A DNA stretch of 64,000 bases from Nonomuraea sp. SYSU D8015. Its GTDB lineage: Bacteria > Actinomycetota > Actinomycetes > Streptosporangiales > Streptosporangiaceae. Shown piece after piece: positions 41,707 through 51,959 of the stretch. The stretch spans positions 496,001-560,000 of the forward strand of contig NZ_VJYI01000001.1 of NCBI RefSeq assembly GCF_008065375.1, in the 5' to 3' direction. Positions within the stretch are counted from its first letter, which is position 1; each line of letters begins with the position of its first letter. A model generated the notes under the pieces. The model searched no databases. It was not told where the DNA came from and was given only the letters and a program-made list of their open reading frames with translations. Made by a program: the position numbers and the translations under genes.

Positions 41707-41759
41707 AGGGCTGCTACGCTGGGGAGCCACCCACAGCCGCCACCACCGGAGGGAAGGCG

Positions 41760-42440
41760 TTGAGCCGAGACGAGCCCGGCGACACCAGGTCGCGGATCAT
41801 CGCGACGGCGCGGGAGTTGTTCACCACGCAGACCTACCGCGCCGCGTCCATGCGGGACATCGCCGAACGCGTCGGCATCACCAAGCCCTCCCTCTACCAC
41901 CACTTCCGCAGCAAGAGCGAGATCCTGGCGAGCCTCGTGGGGCCGCCGGTCGAGCAGTTGGACGCGGCCGTCCGGGCGGCGGCGGCCGCGCCCACGCACG
42001 GCGAGGCCCGCCGGCAGGTGCTCGGCGGCTGCCTGGACGTCATGCTGGCCCACCGCGCGACCATGGTCCTGCTGCTGCGCGACGCCTCCGTCTACGGGGA
42101 CGAGACGACCGAGGTCATGTCCCGGGTGGTCGATGTCGTGGAGAGCGCCGTCGAGCTGCTGGCCGGGCCGGACCCGGACTGGCGGGCGCGGGTCCGGGCC
42201 GCGCAGGCGTTCGCCGCGGTCACCGACCCGGTGGGGCTCGGAGGCCTGCCGGACGTGCCCGAGGACGAACTCCGCGCCGAGCTCCTGCGCGGCGCGGGCG
42301 CGATCCTCGGCCTCGACACAGCTGAACCGGGCCCCCTTCGTCCCGGTTCCCCCACGGCCCCACCCGGCCCCGTTCATTCGGGTACGGCCACGGCCCCACC
42401 CGCCGAGGGCACCGCCGACCACGGCCTGCCCCTTCCCTGA
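41760..42440 (+). CDS. TetR-family transcriptional regulator
   Basis: 226 residues from a TTG start preceded by GGAGGGAAGG. The DNA-binding domain is TRSRIIATARELFTTQTYRA with RDIAERVGITKPSLYHHFRS. The C-terminal domain is of the TetR_C_33-like kind (LAHRATMVLLLRDASVYGD). The last 40 residues are Pro/Gly-rich and low complexity, and hold a short DNA repeat (CACGGCCCCACCCG twice). The upstream M29-like gene may be its target. Confidence 0.88.
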   Translation: MSRDEPGDTRSRIIATARELFTTQTYRAASMRDIAERVGITKPSLYHHFRSKSEILASLVGPPVEQLDAAVRAAAAAPTHGEARRQVLGGCLDVMLAHRATMVLLLRDASVYGDETTEVMSRVVDVVESAVELLAGPDPDWRARVRAAQAFAAVTDPVGLGGLPDVPEDELRAELLRGAGAILGLDTAEPGPLRPGSPTAPPGPVHSGTATAPPAEGTADHGLPLP

Positions 42441-42727
42441 ACACCCGCCCTTCTTGCTTCCGCGCTCCGCCGCAACGGGTCGAGCAGGTGCGCGGTCGAC
42501 ATCGCACGAGAGCGGCGATGGGCAGAACCCGCAACGCGGGCGCAGCAGGCGGGCCGCCTTCTCCCTGCTCGCCGCCTCTGCTCAGGCTGAACCCGAGCGA
42601 TGGCGTCGCGGCGGGCACGGTGCCGGCGAGTACGGGCGGCGACAGGTGCCGATCGGCGGCGTGCGCGGCGGGGCGGGTCTGTGGTGCGGGCGGGGGTCCG
42701 TGGGAGGCGGGTCGTCGGGGTGTGGGG

Positions 42728-43786
42728 TCAGCGGTGGGGGCCGCAGCTGCCGCGGATGATCAATTCCGTGGGGAGGACCACGCTGCGCGGCCTGCGGCCA
42801 CCGGCGCGCAGCACCAGCTCCGCCGCGCGATACCCCATGTCCCGGCCCGGCTGGGCGATCACCGTCAGCGGCGGGGAGCACAGCTCGGCCCACGGCACGT
42901 CGTCGTACATCACCAGCGACACATCCTGCGGCACCCGCAGATCCAGCTCCCTTGCCGCCAGCACGGCCGCCTCCCCGAGCACGTTCCCCCCGGCCACCAC
43001 GGCCGACAGGTCCGGACGGCTCTGGAAGAGACCAGAGGCGGCGGCGTAGGCGGAGTCGCGGCTGCCGGTCCCGAACACCACCAGCTCCTCGTCCACGGGC
43101 GCCCCCACCGCCTCCCTGAAGGCCGCCTCCCGCCGGTCGTGGCCGGGCCCGCCGAGGAAGGCGATGCGCTTGTGGCCGAGGCCCCGCAGATAGCGGACCG
43201 CCGTACGGATGCCGGCCCGGTCGTCGGCCACCACGGACGGCGCGTCCAGCGGACGGGCTCGGGGGGCAGGGGCGAGGCCGTCCAGGAGCATGAGGTCGCC
43301 GACGGCGGCCGCGCCCGGGTCCTCCAGAACCGCCTGGGAGGGGAGGCGGTCGGCGAAGACCACGGTCATGCCCGCGCGGATCGCCGGGGCCCAGGTGTCG
43401 GAGTCGCCCGTGGGGACGGCGATGAGGCGGTCCACGCTCTGCTCCAGCAGCATGCCGATCAGCTCGGACTCCTGCTCCGGGTCGTCGCCCGTGGAGCCGA
43501 GCACGACCGGCTCGCCCGCCGAGCGGGCGCAGGCCAGCACCCCCTCGGCGAGCTGGCCGTAGAAGGTGTCGGTCAGGTCGGGGACGAGCAGGCCCATGCC
43601 GCCGGTGCGGCGCTGGCGCAGGTTGCGGCCCAGCGCGCTGGGACGGTAGTCGAGCTGCGCCGCGACGGCCAGGACGCGCTCCCGGGTCTCCGGGCTGGCC
43701 GAGCCGCCCGAGAGCACTCTGGACACGGTCGCGACGCCCACGCCGGCCGCCTCGGCCACATCCTTGATCGTCGCCCGCTTCTCCAT
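42728..43786 (-). CDS. LacI-family transcriptional regulator
   Basis: 352 residues. The N-terminal helix-turn-helix is ATIKDVAEAAGVGVATVSRV with the hinge helix YRPSALGRNLRQRRTGGMG. The ligand domain is the periplasmic-binding fold (GLLVPDLTDTFYGQLAEGVL). It begins at a LacI operator (43785-43800), so it probably represses itself. It is divergent from an MsiK-type sugar ATPase. Confidence 0.92.
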   Translation of the reverse strand: MEKRATIKDVAEAAGVGVATVSRVLSGGSASPETRERVLAVAAQLDYRPSALGRNLRQRRTGGMGLLVPDLTDTFYGQLAEGVLACARSAGEPVVLGSTGDDPEQESELIGMLLEQSVDRLIAVPTGDSDTWAPAIRAGMTVVFADRLPSQAVLEDPGAAAVGDLMLLDGLAPAPRARPLDAPSVVADDRAGIRTAVRYLRGLGHKRIAFLGGPGHDRREAAFREAVGAPVDEELVVFGTGSRDSAYAAASGLFQSRPDLSAVVAGGNVLGEAAVLAARELDLRVPQDVSLVMYDDVPWAELCSPPLTVIAQPGRDMGYRAAELVLRAGGRRPRSVVLPTELIIRGSCGPHR

Positions 43787-43800
43787 GGAAACGATTCCAT
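43785..43800. promoter_or_regulatory. LacI-type operator at the lacI start
   Basis: ATGGAAACGATTCCAT is a near-perfect 16-bp palindrome of the LacI/GalR class (GGAAACG.TTCC core) that overlaps the repressor's start codon. Confidence 0.7.
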
Positions 43801-43860
43801 CATGGTTTCCGAAACGGGGGAAGCCCGGCCGGGCGACAAAGGCTGGTCACACCGTAACCC

Positions 43861-43907
43861 TTGACACACTTGTCCGTTTCTTGGTGAGATGCTTGAAAAC
43901 GTATCCA
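43861..43907 (+). promoter_or_regulatory. Promoter with a second LacI-like site before the ATPase gene
   Basis: A consensus -35 TTGACA (43861) with a -10-like TGAGAT 18 bp later, then TTGAAAACGTATCCA (43893-43907), a weaker version of the LacI core site lying just past the expected transcription start. This fits repression of the ATPase gene by the divergent LacI protein. Confidence 0.5.
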
Positions 43908-43965
43908 CGTGAGTGGGACACGGTAACAACGTCCGGGCCACAGCCCTGGAGCGCGAAGGAATGTC

Positions 43966-45177
<1,212 letters not shown>

Positions 45178-45204
45178 TCATCCGGCCTCAGGCCCCTCGT
45201 GCCC

Positions 45205-45267
45205 GGTCGTGAGCCACGCTCACGACCGCCGGGCCCCCACCGCGACCCCCTCCCGCGGTGGGGGCCC
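45205..45267 (+). terminator. Two tandem terminator hairpins after the MsiK gene
   Basis: First hairpin: perfect 9-bp stem GGTCGTGAG/CTCACGACC (45205-45227). Second: 14-bp stem GGGCCCCCACCGCG/CGCGGTGGGGGCCC with a 9-base loop (45231-45267), followed by GTTCCATT. Together they make a strong stop for the sugar ATPase transcript. Confidence 0.85.
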
Positions 45268-45508
45268 GTTCCATTCCAGCCGCGGAGGGCGGCCGGCGGT
45301 TGATCCACCCGTGCCATCCCGCCCCATCGCATGGCCTCCGCAGCCGATCGTGCTCATGACGATCGTGCCCATGACGAGGCCCGCCTCGACACCGCGCACG
45401 CTTGCGCCGGCACGCGACACCGGGCGCGCCTGTGACGTGGCATCACAGGTGCCGGTGCCCGCCGCCGACCGGGCTTCCGACGTGGCACCGGCACCGGTGC
45501 GGTGAGGG

Positions 45509-45577
45509 GCCGGGTGCGCCTCTGCCCGCGCGTCGGGAGCCGGGTGCGCCTCTGCCTGCGCGACGAGGGCCGGGTGC
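45509..45577. repeat. 30-bp noncoding tandem repeat, about 2.3 copies
   Basis: CGGGTGCGCCTCTGCC starts at 45511 and again at 45541, with a partial copy (CGGGTGC) at 45571. The period is exactly 30 bp. There is no gene frame supported over it. Confidence 0.7.
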
Positions 45578-45688
45578 CCTGGGGCGGCGCGTCTGGTCGG
45601 CGGCGTCTCCGTACGCCGCTCGGCGCATTCGCGCGAGCGCCGATCGAGGTCGCGGACAGGAGGCTGAGCGCGGATCCGGTGCGGTGGG

Positions 45689-46438
45689 TCAGCGGCCGAG
45701 ACGGCCCGACACGAGGCTCTGGAGGTTGCGCGGGACCAGCCTGCCGAGCGCCACGATGGCCTTGTAGCGCACGTCCGGCACCGACACCCGCTTGCCCAGC
45801 GCCAGGTCGCGAAGCGCCTCCCGCACCACGTCGTCGGCCTTCAGCCACAGGAACCCGGGAATGCCGGAGGTGTCCATGGAGGCCCGCTGGTGGAACTCGG
45901 TCCGCACGAACCCCGGGCACAACGCCATGATCTTGATGCGCGGGTTGCCGACCTCGGCCGCGGCCGACTCGCTGAAGTTCACCACCCATGCCTTGGTCGC
46001 GCTGTAAGTGCCACGCGTGAAGAACGCCGCCACGGAAGCCACGTTGACGATCGCGCCCCGGTCACGCTCGCGCATCCCGGGCAGCGCGGCCAGCGTCAGC
46101 CTGAGCACGGCCTCGCAGTGCACCTTGAGCATGCGCACCTCGTCCGCGACCGGCACGTCGGGGAATCGGCCCGGGTGGCCGAATCCGGCGTTGTTCACCA
46201 GCAGGTCGACCCCGTCGCGGATCCTGGACTCGACCTTGGCGATCCCGTCGTCGGTCGCGAGGTCGGCGGGCAGCACCTCGACGCTCACGCCGTACCTGAG
46301 CTTGAGCTGGTCGGCGGCCTCGGCGAGCCTGCTCTCGTCCCGCGACACCAGGACGAGCGAGTACGCCTCGGCGGCCAGGCGCCGGGCGAAGGCGGCGCCG
46401 ATACCGGCGGTGGCACCGGTGATCAATGCGGTTGGCAT
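45689..46438 (-). CDS. Short-chain dehydrogenase/reductase
   Basis: 249 residues. The NAD(P) motif TGATAGIGAAFAR is near residue 7, NNAGFG near 85, the catalytic Ser is in VASVAAFF, and YSATKAW provides the Tyr and Lys. It ends with a hydrophobic helix-like region (IVALGRLVPRNL), as in SDRs linked to the membrane. The substrate is not known. It contrasts with the incomplete SDR at 38121. Confidence 0.9.
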   Translation of the reverse strand: MPTALITGATAGIGAAFARRLAAEAYSLVLVSRDESRLAEAADQLKLRYGVSVEVLPADLATDDGIAKVESRIRDGVDLLVNNAGFGHPGRFPDVPVADEVRMLKVHCEAVLRLTLAALPGMRERDRGAIVNVASVAAFFTRGTYSATKAWVVNFSESAAAEVGNPRIKIMALCPGFVRTEFHQRASMDTSGIPGFLWLKADDVVREALRDLALGKRVSVPDVRYKAIVALGRLVPRNLQSLVSGRLGR

Positions 46439-46553
46439 GCATCGACCCTACCGATGAGAAACCTGCTCATCAGACTGCCGGCCCACCGTCCTGCCGGGCC
46501 AAGACGGTACCGGCAGGACAATTCGCAGATTTCTCATCGGTACTCGTGGCAGG

Positions 46554-47747
46554 ATGATCGGCGTGCGCCTCGTCGTGGCTGTGCTTCTTGTCCTCGTGGC
46601 CGTCACCGCCTGCACGGGCTGGCAGCCGCCCGAGTCGCCGCCGTCCGCCGGGACGCTCACTCCCCGTGCGGAGACGACGACCGCCACCTCGCCACCGCCC
46701 ACCGAGACCACCGCCAGTCCTGAGCCGGCCCCGGCCGAGCGCGGCGAGCTGAGGTTCCGGAGGATCGGCGACTTCGACCAGCCGGTGGCGTTCGCCGTGC
46801 GCAAGGGCGACGACCGGCTCTACATCGCCGAGCAGACCGGCCGGCTGCGCACCGACGACGGCGAGACGGTGATCGACCTGTCCGGCGAGGTGAGCACCGG
46901 CAACGAGCAGGGCCTGCTGGGCGTGGCGTTCCATCCGACCGGCCGGTGGGTCTACCTCGACTGGACCGACGCCCGCGGCCACACCCACGTCACCGAGTGG
47001 GCCTACGACGGCTCCAGGGCGACCGGCCGGCGCGACGTGCTCACCCAGGACCAGCCGTACGCCAACCACAACGGCGGCCAGCTCGCCTTCGGCCCCGACG
47101 GCTACCTCTACATCGCGCTCGGCGACGGCGGCAGCGCGGGCGACCCCCAGGGCAACGGCCAGGACCTCGGCACGCTGCTCGGCAAGATCCTGCGCATCGA
47201 CCCGCGCGGCAAGCGGCCGTACGCGGTGCCGGAGGACAACCCGTTCGTCGGCAAGGAGGGCGCCAAGCCCGAGATCTGGGCCTACGGCCTGCGCAACCCC
47301 TGGCGGTTCACCTTCGACCGCGAGACCGGCGACCTGTGGATCGGCGACGTCGGGCAGAACGCGTGGGAGGAGGTCGACTACCAGCCCGCGGGCTCGGAGG
47401 GCGGCGAGAACTACGGGTGGAACCTGCGCGAGGGCGACAAGCCCTTCCGCGGCGGGAAGGGCCGCGAGCTGGTCGACCCGGTGATCGTCTACCCGCTCAA
47501 AGAGGGCGGCAACTGCTCAGTGATCGCCGGGCACGTCTACCGCGGCGAGAAGATCCCCTGGCTGCGGGGGCACTTCCTGTACGGGGACTTCTGCGCCGGC
47601 TGGGTCAAGGCCGCGCCCGTCGACGAGCTGGACCAGGCCGCCGAGGTCGGCGAGGTGGCGCAGCTGTCGTCGTTCGGCGAGGGCCACGACGGCGAGCTCT
47701 ATGCCCTCAGCCTGCGGGGTCCGCTCTACCGGATCGAGCCCGCCTGA
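46554..47747 (+). CDS. PQQ-dependent sugar dehydrogenase-like lipoprotein
   Basis: 397 residues. The signal peptide ends in the lipobox VTAC near residue 20, followed by a Thr/Pro-rich linker. The beta-propeller begins GDFDQPVAFAVRKGDDRLYI, with GLLGVAFHP, YANHNGGQLAFGPDGYLYIALGD (His near 170), and GLRNPWRFTFDRETGDLWIGDVGQ, all typical of soluble glucose/sorbosone dehydrogenases. It oxidises sugars outside the membrane if PQQ is available. GTG at 46563 is an alternative start. Confidence 0.88.
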   Translation: MIGVRLVVAVLLVLVAVTACTGWQPPESPPSAGTLTPRAETTTATSPPPTETTASPEPAPAERGELRFRRIGDFDQPVAFAVRKGDDRLYIAEQTGRLRTDDGETVIDLSGEVSTGNEQGLLGVAFHPTGRWVYLDWTDARGHTHVTEWAYDGSRATGRRDVLTQDQPYANHNGGQLAFGPDGYLYIALGDGGSAGDPQGNGQDLGTLLGKILRIDPRGKRPYAVPEDNPFVGKEGAKPEIWAYGLRNPWRFTFDRETGDLWIGDVGQNAWEEVDYQPAGSEGGENYGWNLREGDKPFRGGKGRELVDPVIVYPLKEGGNCSVIAGHVYRGEKIPWLRGHFLYGDFCAGWVKAAPVDELDQAAEVGEVAQLSSFGEGHDGELYALSLRGPLYRIEPA

Positions 47748-48042
47748 CCCGCTCGATCAGGTTCTCCACCTGGTCGTTCAGCCTCGCCCCCCGCGCCCAG
47801 CCCGCGTAGTGCGACAGGAAGACGACGACCTCGCGCAGCTCGGTCTCCGTGAGGTCGCCGCCGCGCAGGGCGGCGTCGAGCTGGACGTCCGTCTGCTCGT
47901 CGAGGCCCTGGCCGACGAGCAGGCCGAGCAGGAGCAGCCGCCGCTCCCTGACCGACAGGACCGTTCGCGACCAGACGTCGGCGAACTGGCGCTCGGCCAT
48001 GACGCCGAAGGAGTCGACGGTCTCCATTGCGGGTTCAGTCAT
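47707..48042 (-). CDS. Carboxymuconolactone decarboxylase-family protein
   Basis: 111 residues from the ATG at 48042. The helical CMD pattern is seen in RQFADVWSRTVLSVRERRLL, then LLGLLVGQGLDEQTDVQLDA, and GGDLTETELREVVVFLSHYAGW. Unlike AhpD-type members it lacks the CxxC pair, so it is of the decarboxylase/gamma-subunit type. Its 3' end overlaps the sugar dehydrogenase gene by 41 bp on the opposite strand. Confidence 0.83.
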   Translation of the reverse strand: MTEPAMETVDSFGVMAERQFADVWSRTVLSVRERRLLLLGLLVGQGLDEQTDVQLDAALRGGDLTETELREVVVFLSHYAGWARGARLNDQVENLIERVRRARSGRADPAG

Positions 48043-48286
48043 CGCGCGCTCCGGGTGTCGGAAGGGATCCTCATATCTTTCGCTACTTCCTGAGTTGCAC
48101 CAATGGGGGTTGCATGAACGTTGTAGCGGCCGGAGCGCCGCAGGTGGACACGGCTTCTCGATCTGTAACAAGTCGAGCCAATGTATGAGCAAGATTTGGT
48201 CAAGATTTCTCACCGTGCATCGGGCTCATTCTGCCTGAAAGCGGGCACAACAACTCCGTTGGTCCGTAAAGCGGAGGTAGGCCCTG

Positions 48287-48964
48287 GTGAAAAAGACACG
48301 GGCTTGGATCGCGCTCAGCATCGCGATCTTCATGCTGTCTGCGTGCGGGCAGCCGGAGTTCACCTACGTCCGTGACCGGGCCGGCACCACGTACTTCAAG
48401 GTGCCGTCCTCGTTCACACAGCTCGACACGAAGGCCATCGAGGGATACCTGTCCGGCGACCACCCCAACTCGCAGGCGGCGCAGCTGCGGGCCCAGCGGG
48501 TCTGGTCGACGGCCTTCGACCAGTCCACGGAACCGTCGGTCAACCACATGCTCGGCTCGGCGGATCCCTTCGTCTACGCGACCGTGCACCAGCTCACCGA
48601 GGAGCAGCGGGACAGAATCTCGCTCGACCTGCTGCGTGACTTCATCCTGCCCGTCACCACGCAGACACGGGAGGCGTACACGCAACAGTCGGTGGCGATG
48701 GGTCAGCCGCCGACCTTCCGTAACTTCGAGCTCCTCAATGACGAGGTTCTGACCCTGGACAACGGCGCCCGTGGGGTCCGGGTCCGCTTCAACTACCAGA
48801 TCGGCAACGACGTCCAGACCTTCGACCACACCGCCCTCCTCGACGAGAAGGGCTCGACGGTCTCCGTCATGCTCATGGGCTGCCAGTCGATCTGCTTCAG
48901 GAAGCGCGCCGGCGAGTTCGACAAGATCGCGAGTTCGTTCAAGCTGCTCCGGCTGCCTGGATGA
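48287..48964 (+). CDS. Lipoprotein of unknown function
   Basis: 225 residues from GTG with GGAGG upstream. The signal peptide ends in the lipobox MLSAC near residue 20. The mature part (TYFKVPSSFTQLDTKAIEGY, LDNGARGVRVRFNYQIG, FDHTALLDEKGSTVSVMLMG) looks like a single alpha/beta domain of the LpqN/PsbP-like size, with two late Cys residues (GCQSICF). It lies 10 bp before the FtsH-like gene, so the two are co-transcribed and may act together at the membrane. Confidence 0.75.
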   Translation: MKKTRAWIALSIAIFMLSACGQPEFTYVRDRAGTTYFKVPSSFTQLDTKAIEGYLSGDHPNSQAAQLRAQRVWSTAFDQSTEPSVNHMLGSADPFVYATVHQLTEEQRDRISLDLLRDFILPVTTQTREAYTQQSVAMGQPPTFRNFELLNDEVLTLDNGARGVRVRFNYQIGNDVQTFDHTALLDEKGSTVSVMLMGCQSICFRKRAGEFDKIASSFKLLRLPG

Positions 48965-48974
48965 GGGAGCACCA

Positions 48975-51938
48975 TTGACCACGACCATTCCCCATGAAGG
49001 GCTGCGTGCCCCCGGCAGCGGGCCCTCCGACCCCGACTCCGTGACCAGGAAGAAGATGCAGTTCTGGGATCGGAGCAAGTTCCTCATCGCCCTCGTGGCG
49101 GCCTACTTCATCCTGACGTGGAAGGTGATGGCCGACTACGAGGGCATCGTTCCCTTCCCCGAGGCCGCGCGGGTCATCGCGCTGGAGTACCAGTGGATCT
49201 TCTGGCTCATCGGCGTGGAGGTCGTCCGCCAGCTGCACTTCCTCATCAGTGAGCGCTGGTCGGCCTACCACCGCTTCTGGAGCCAGAAGGTCTTCGGCGG
49301 CTTCGACCGCTGGACGCATCGCCGCTTCGACGACTGGACGAGATACCGCCTCTCGCGGGCCCTCAAGATCACGTTCTTCGTGGTGCTGACCGCCCTGGTG
49401 CTGGGGGCGGTGCTGGACGTGAGCCCGTTCCAGGCGCTGTTCCAGGTGCCGGCGCTGATCTGGCAGGCGCTGCCGTTCTTCCTTCAGATCGTCTTCCTCT
49501 TCTTCTTCATCATCATCCAGTTCGTCGGCCTGTTCTGGTTCCTGTCCAGGGGTGGCGTCGAGACGTACTTCCCCGACGACATCAAGACCCGCTTCAACGA
49601 CGTGTGGGGACAGGACCACGTGGTCGAGCGCGTCCGGGAGAACATCGTCTTCCTGGAGAAGCCCGACGAGATCGAGAAGCGCGGCGGGTACGTCCCCAGC
49701 GGCCTGCTGCTGTGGGGGCCCCCGGGCACCGGCAAGACGCTGATGGCCGAGGCCGTGGCCGGCGAGACCGGCAAGCCGTACGTGTTCGTGGATCCGGGCG
49801 CGTTCACGAACATGTTCATGGGCATCGGCATCCTCAAGGTGAAGTCGCTGTTCAGGAAGCTGCGCAAGCTCGCGCTCCGGTACGGCGGCGTGATCGTCTT
49901 CTTCGACGAGGCCGACTCGCTCGGCAAGCGCGGCCGGCTGGCCCAGCAGGGCCCGAACGTGCCGGGTGGCGGCTTCTCGGGACTGTCCGGGCACAACGGC
50001 TGCCACGGGCTCAACTACCTGTCCGAGGAGACCCGCCAGGTGCTGGCCTTCCGCGCCCGGCGCGAGGAGCCGGAGCAGCCGCGCAACCGCTTCTTCATGG
50101 GCGGCGGCATGGCGGGCAGCGGCGACCCCGGCACGCTGCAGGCGCTGCTCACCGAGCTGTCCGGGCTCAAGAAGCCGCGCGGGTTCTTCAACCGGCTCGT
50201 CAGGCGGCTGCTCGGCATGCGGCCCAAGCCGCCGCCCAAATACCGCATCCTCGTCATGATGGCCACGAACCGGCCGGATGCGCTGGACGAGGCGCTGCTG
50301 CGGCCGGGCCGCATCGACCGCATCTACAAGGTCGGCTACCCGTCCAAGGCCGGGCGGGTGCGCACCTACCAGGGCTACTTCGACAAGGTCGACCACGAGC
50401 TCACCGCCGAGCAGATCGACAAGCTCGCCACCATCACCCCGTACGCCACCGGCGCCACGATCAAGGACCTGGTCAACGAGTCGCTGATCACCGCCATCCG
50501 GGACGGGCGCGAGATCATCACCTGGTCGGACGTGCTGCGCGCCAAGCGGCTCAAGCAGCTCGGCCCGCCCGAGGACGTCGAGTACATCGAGCGCGAGCGG
50601 CACGCCGTGGCCGTGCACGAGGCCTGCCACGCCGTCGTGGCATACGTGACCCGCTTCCACCTCGAGATCGACATCGCCACCATCGAGAAGGGCGCCGACT
50701 ACCTGGGCATGGTCGCCTCGATCAAGCCTGAGGACCAGTTCACCCGGTGGAAGTCGGAGCACGAGGCCGACATCATGGTCTCGCTTGCGTCGCTGGCCGG
50801 GGAGCGGATGTTCTTCGGCGAGGACAACTCCTCCGGCGTGTCCGGCGACCTGTTCTCGGCGACGTACCTCACCGCGATGATGGAGTCGTACTGGGGCATG
50901 GGCTCCGGCGTCACCTCGCTGCCCGCGCTGCAGGAGCTGGAGATCATGGGGGGCAAGGCCATGCGCAAGCGCACCCCCGGCGGCGGCTCCATCGGCATCA
51001 CCGAGCGCGAGCCGGCCAAGCGCGAACCCGACCTCACCCCCGACGTGCTGGGGGAGCGGATCGAGTTCAACCTGGTGCGGCTGCTGGAGAAGACCGAGCA
51101 GCTGCTGCAGGAGCACCGCAGGGAGGTGCTCTGCGTGGCGCACGCGCTGGAGACGCACAAGACGCTCAACGGCGACGACGTGGTGGCGGTCATCCGGCGG
51201 GAGCCCGGGCCGCTCATCGACGGCACGATCTACGCCTCCGACGAGCTGTACCAGGAGCTGGAGGACTACCACAGGGACGCGGCCAGGGCGCACAAGGAGC
51301 ACAGCCGCATCGAGCGCGAGCTGCCCGGGGCGGTGGAGGAGGAGGCCGTGCCCGCGGCCGCCTTCAGCACTCCCGCCGCCAAGGTCGTCCAGCCGGGGTC
51401 GCCGGTGCTGATCGAGCCGCCGCCCGCGCCGGTGATCACGCCGTCGGCCGCGGCCGTGACGCCGGCCGGCGAGGTGTCCGATCGGCCCGAGTTCGTGCCG
51501 TGGGCGCCCAGCACGGCCCCGGCGCCCCCGCCGGTGCCCGTCATGGTGGAGCCGGCGGCCGCGCCTCCGCCCCCGCGGCGGCGGGGCGTGGGGAAGCTGT
51601 GGCTGGTCAGCGCCAGCCTGCTCGTGCTGGTCACGTTGTCGATCATCGCGGCGCTGGCCGTGACGGGCGCGGGCGGTGCCGGCGCCACCGCGGCGGCCGC
51701 CGGCATGGTGGCCTCGCCGGGGCTGCTGCTCCTGCTGTTCGTGGTGATCGTCGCAGTGATCGTGGGCGCCGGCCTGGCGCTGGTCGCGATCAAGGGGGTA
51801 CGCGCGGCGCAGGCCAAGGCCGAACGCGAGCGCGACGAGGCCCACGCCCGGGCCCAGCTCCTGGCCGCGGCGATGGACCCGGACACCGCCATGCGGCTGC
51901 TCGGCTACGACGGCAACGGGCGCGACGGCCGCACCTGA
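48975..51938 (+). CDS. Enlarged FtsH-like AAA+ membrane metalloprotease
   Basis: 987 residues from a TTG with GAGGGAG upstream. Four N-terminal membrane helices (about 36-52, 70-90, 130-148, 165-190) precede the AAA domain: Walker A GPPGTGKT at 248-255, Walker B VFFDEAD near 308-314, and ATNRPDALDEALLRPGRIDR near 430-449. An insertion of about 80 residues (325-420, with HNGCHG) lies between Walker B and the arginine finger. The protease site HEACH is at 548-552 with third ligand Asp at 625 (SGDLFSAT). A Pro/Ala linker and two more membrane helices end the protein. Ordinary FtsH is about 650 residues with two N-terminal helices and none at the C-terminus. Confidence 0.88.
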   Translation: MTTTIPHEGLRAPGSGPSDPDSVTRKKMQFWDRSKFLIALVAAYFILTWKVMADYEGIVPFPEAARVIALEYQWIFWLIGVEVVRQLHFLISERWSAYHRFWSQKVFGGFDRWTHRRFDDWTRYRLSRALKITFFVVLTALVLGAVLDVSPFQALFQVPALIWQALPFFLQIVFLFFFIIIQFVGLFWFLSRGGVETYFPDDIKTRFNDVWGQDHVVERVRENIVFLEKPDEIEKRGGYVPSGLLLWGPPGTGKTLMAEAVAGETGKPYVFVDPGAFTNMFMGIGILKVKSLFRKLRKLALRYGGVIVFFDEADSLGKRGRLAQQGPNVPGGGFSGLSGHNGCHGLNYLSEETRQVLAFRARREEPEQPRNRFFMGGGMAGSGDPGTLQALLTELSGLKKPRGFFNRLVRRLLGMRPKPPPKYRILVMMATNRPDALDEALLRPGRIDRIYKVGYPSKAGRVRTYQGYFDKVDHELTAEQIDKLATITPYATGATIKDLVNESLITAIRDGREIITWSDVLRAKRLKQLGPPEDVEYIERERHAVAVHEACHAVVAYVTRFHLEIDIATIEKGADYLGMVASIKPEDQFTRWKSEHEADIMVSLASLAGERMFFGEDNSSGVSGDLFSATYLTAMMESYWGMGSGVTSLPALQELEIMGGKAMRKRTPGGGSIGITEREPAKREPDLTPDVLGERIEFNLVRLLEKTEQLLQEHRREVLCVAHALETHKTLNGDDVVAVIRREPGPLIDGTIYASDELYQELEDYHRDAARAHKEHSRIERELPGAVEEEAVPAAAFSTPAAKVVQPGSPVLIEPPPAPVITPSAAAVTPAGEVSDRPEFVPWAPSTAPAPPPVPVMVEPAAAPPPPRRRGVGKLWLVSASLLVLVTLSIIAALAVTGAGGAGATAAAAGMVASPGLLLLLFVVIVAVIVGAGLALVAIKGVRAAQAKAERERDEAHARAQLLAAAMDPDTAMRLLGYDGNGRDGRT

Positions 51939-51959
51939 CGCGGCGCGCGACCGGGGCTC

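Larger units (their letters stand above)
45178..45688. other. Intergenic region, 511 bp
   Basis: Two terminator hairpins open this stretch (45205-45267). Further on lie a 21-bp inverted repeat CCTGTGA-7-TCACAGG (45429-45449) and a short 30-bp tandem repeat (45509-45577). The open frames are shadowed by these repeats and have no start signals. No gene is called. Confidence 0.5.

Noticed and set aside
45431..45447. CRP-like TGTGA-TCACA site
   Set aside because: The spacer is 7, not 6, and it lies far from any start; treated as an inverted repeat only.
46554..48042. A functional pairing of the sugar dehydrogenase and CMD genes
   Set aside because: They overlap only because they converge; no shared promoter or function is indicated.
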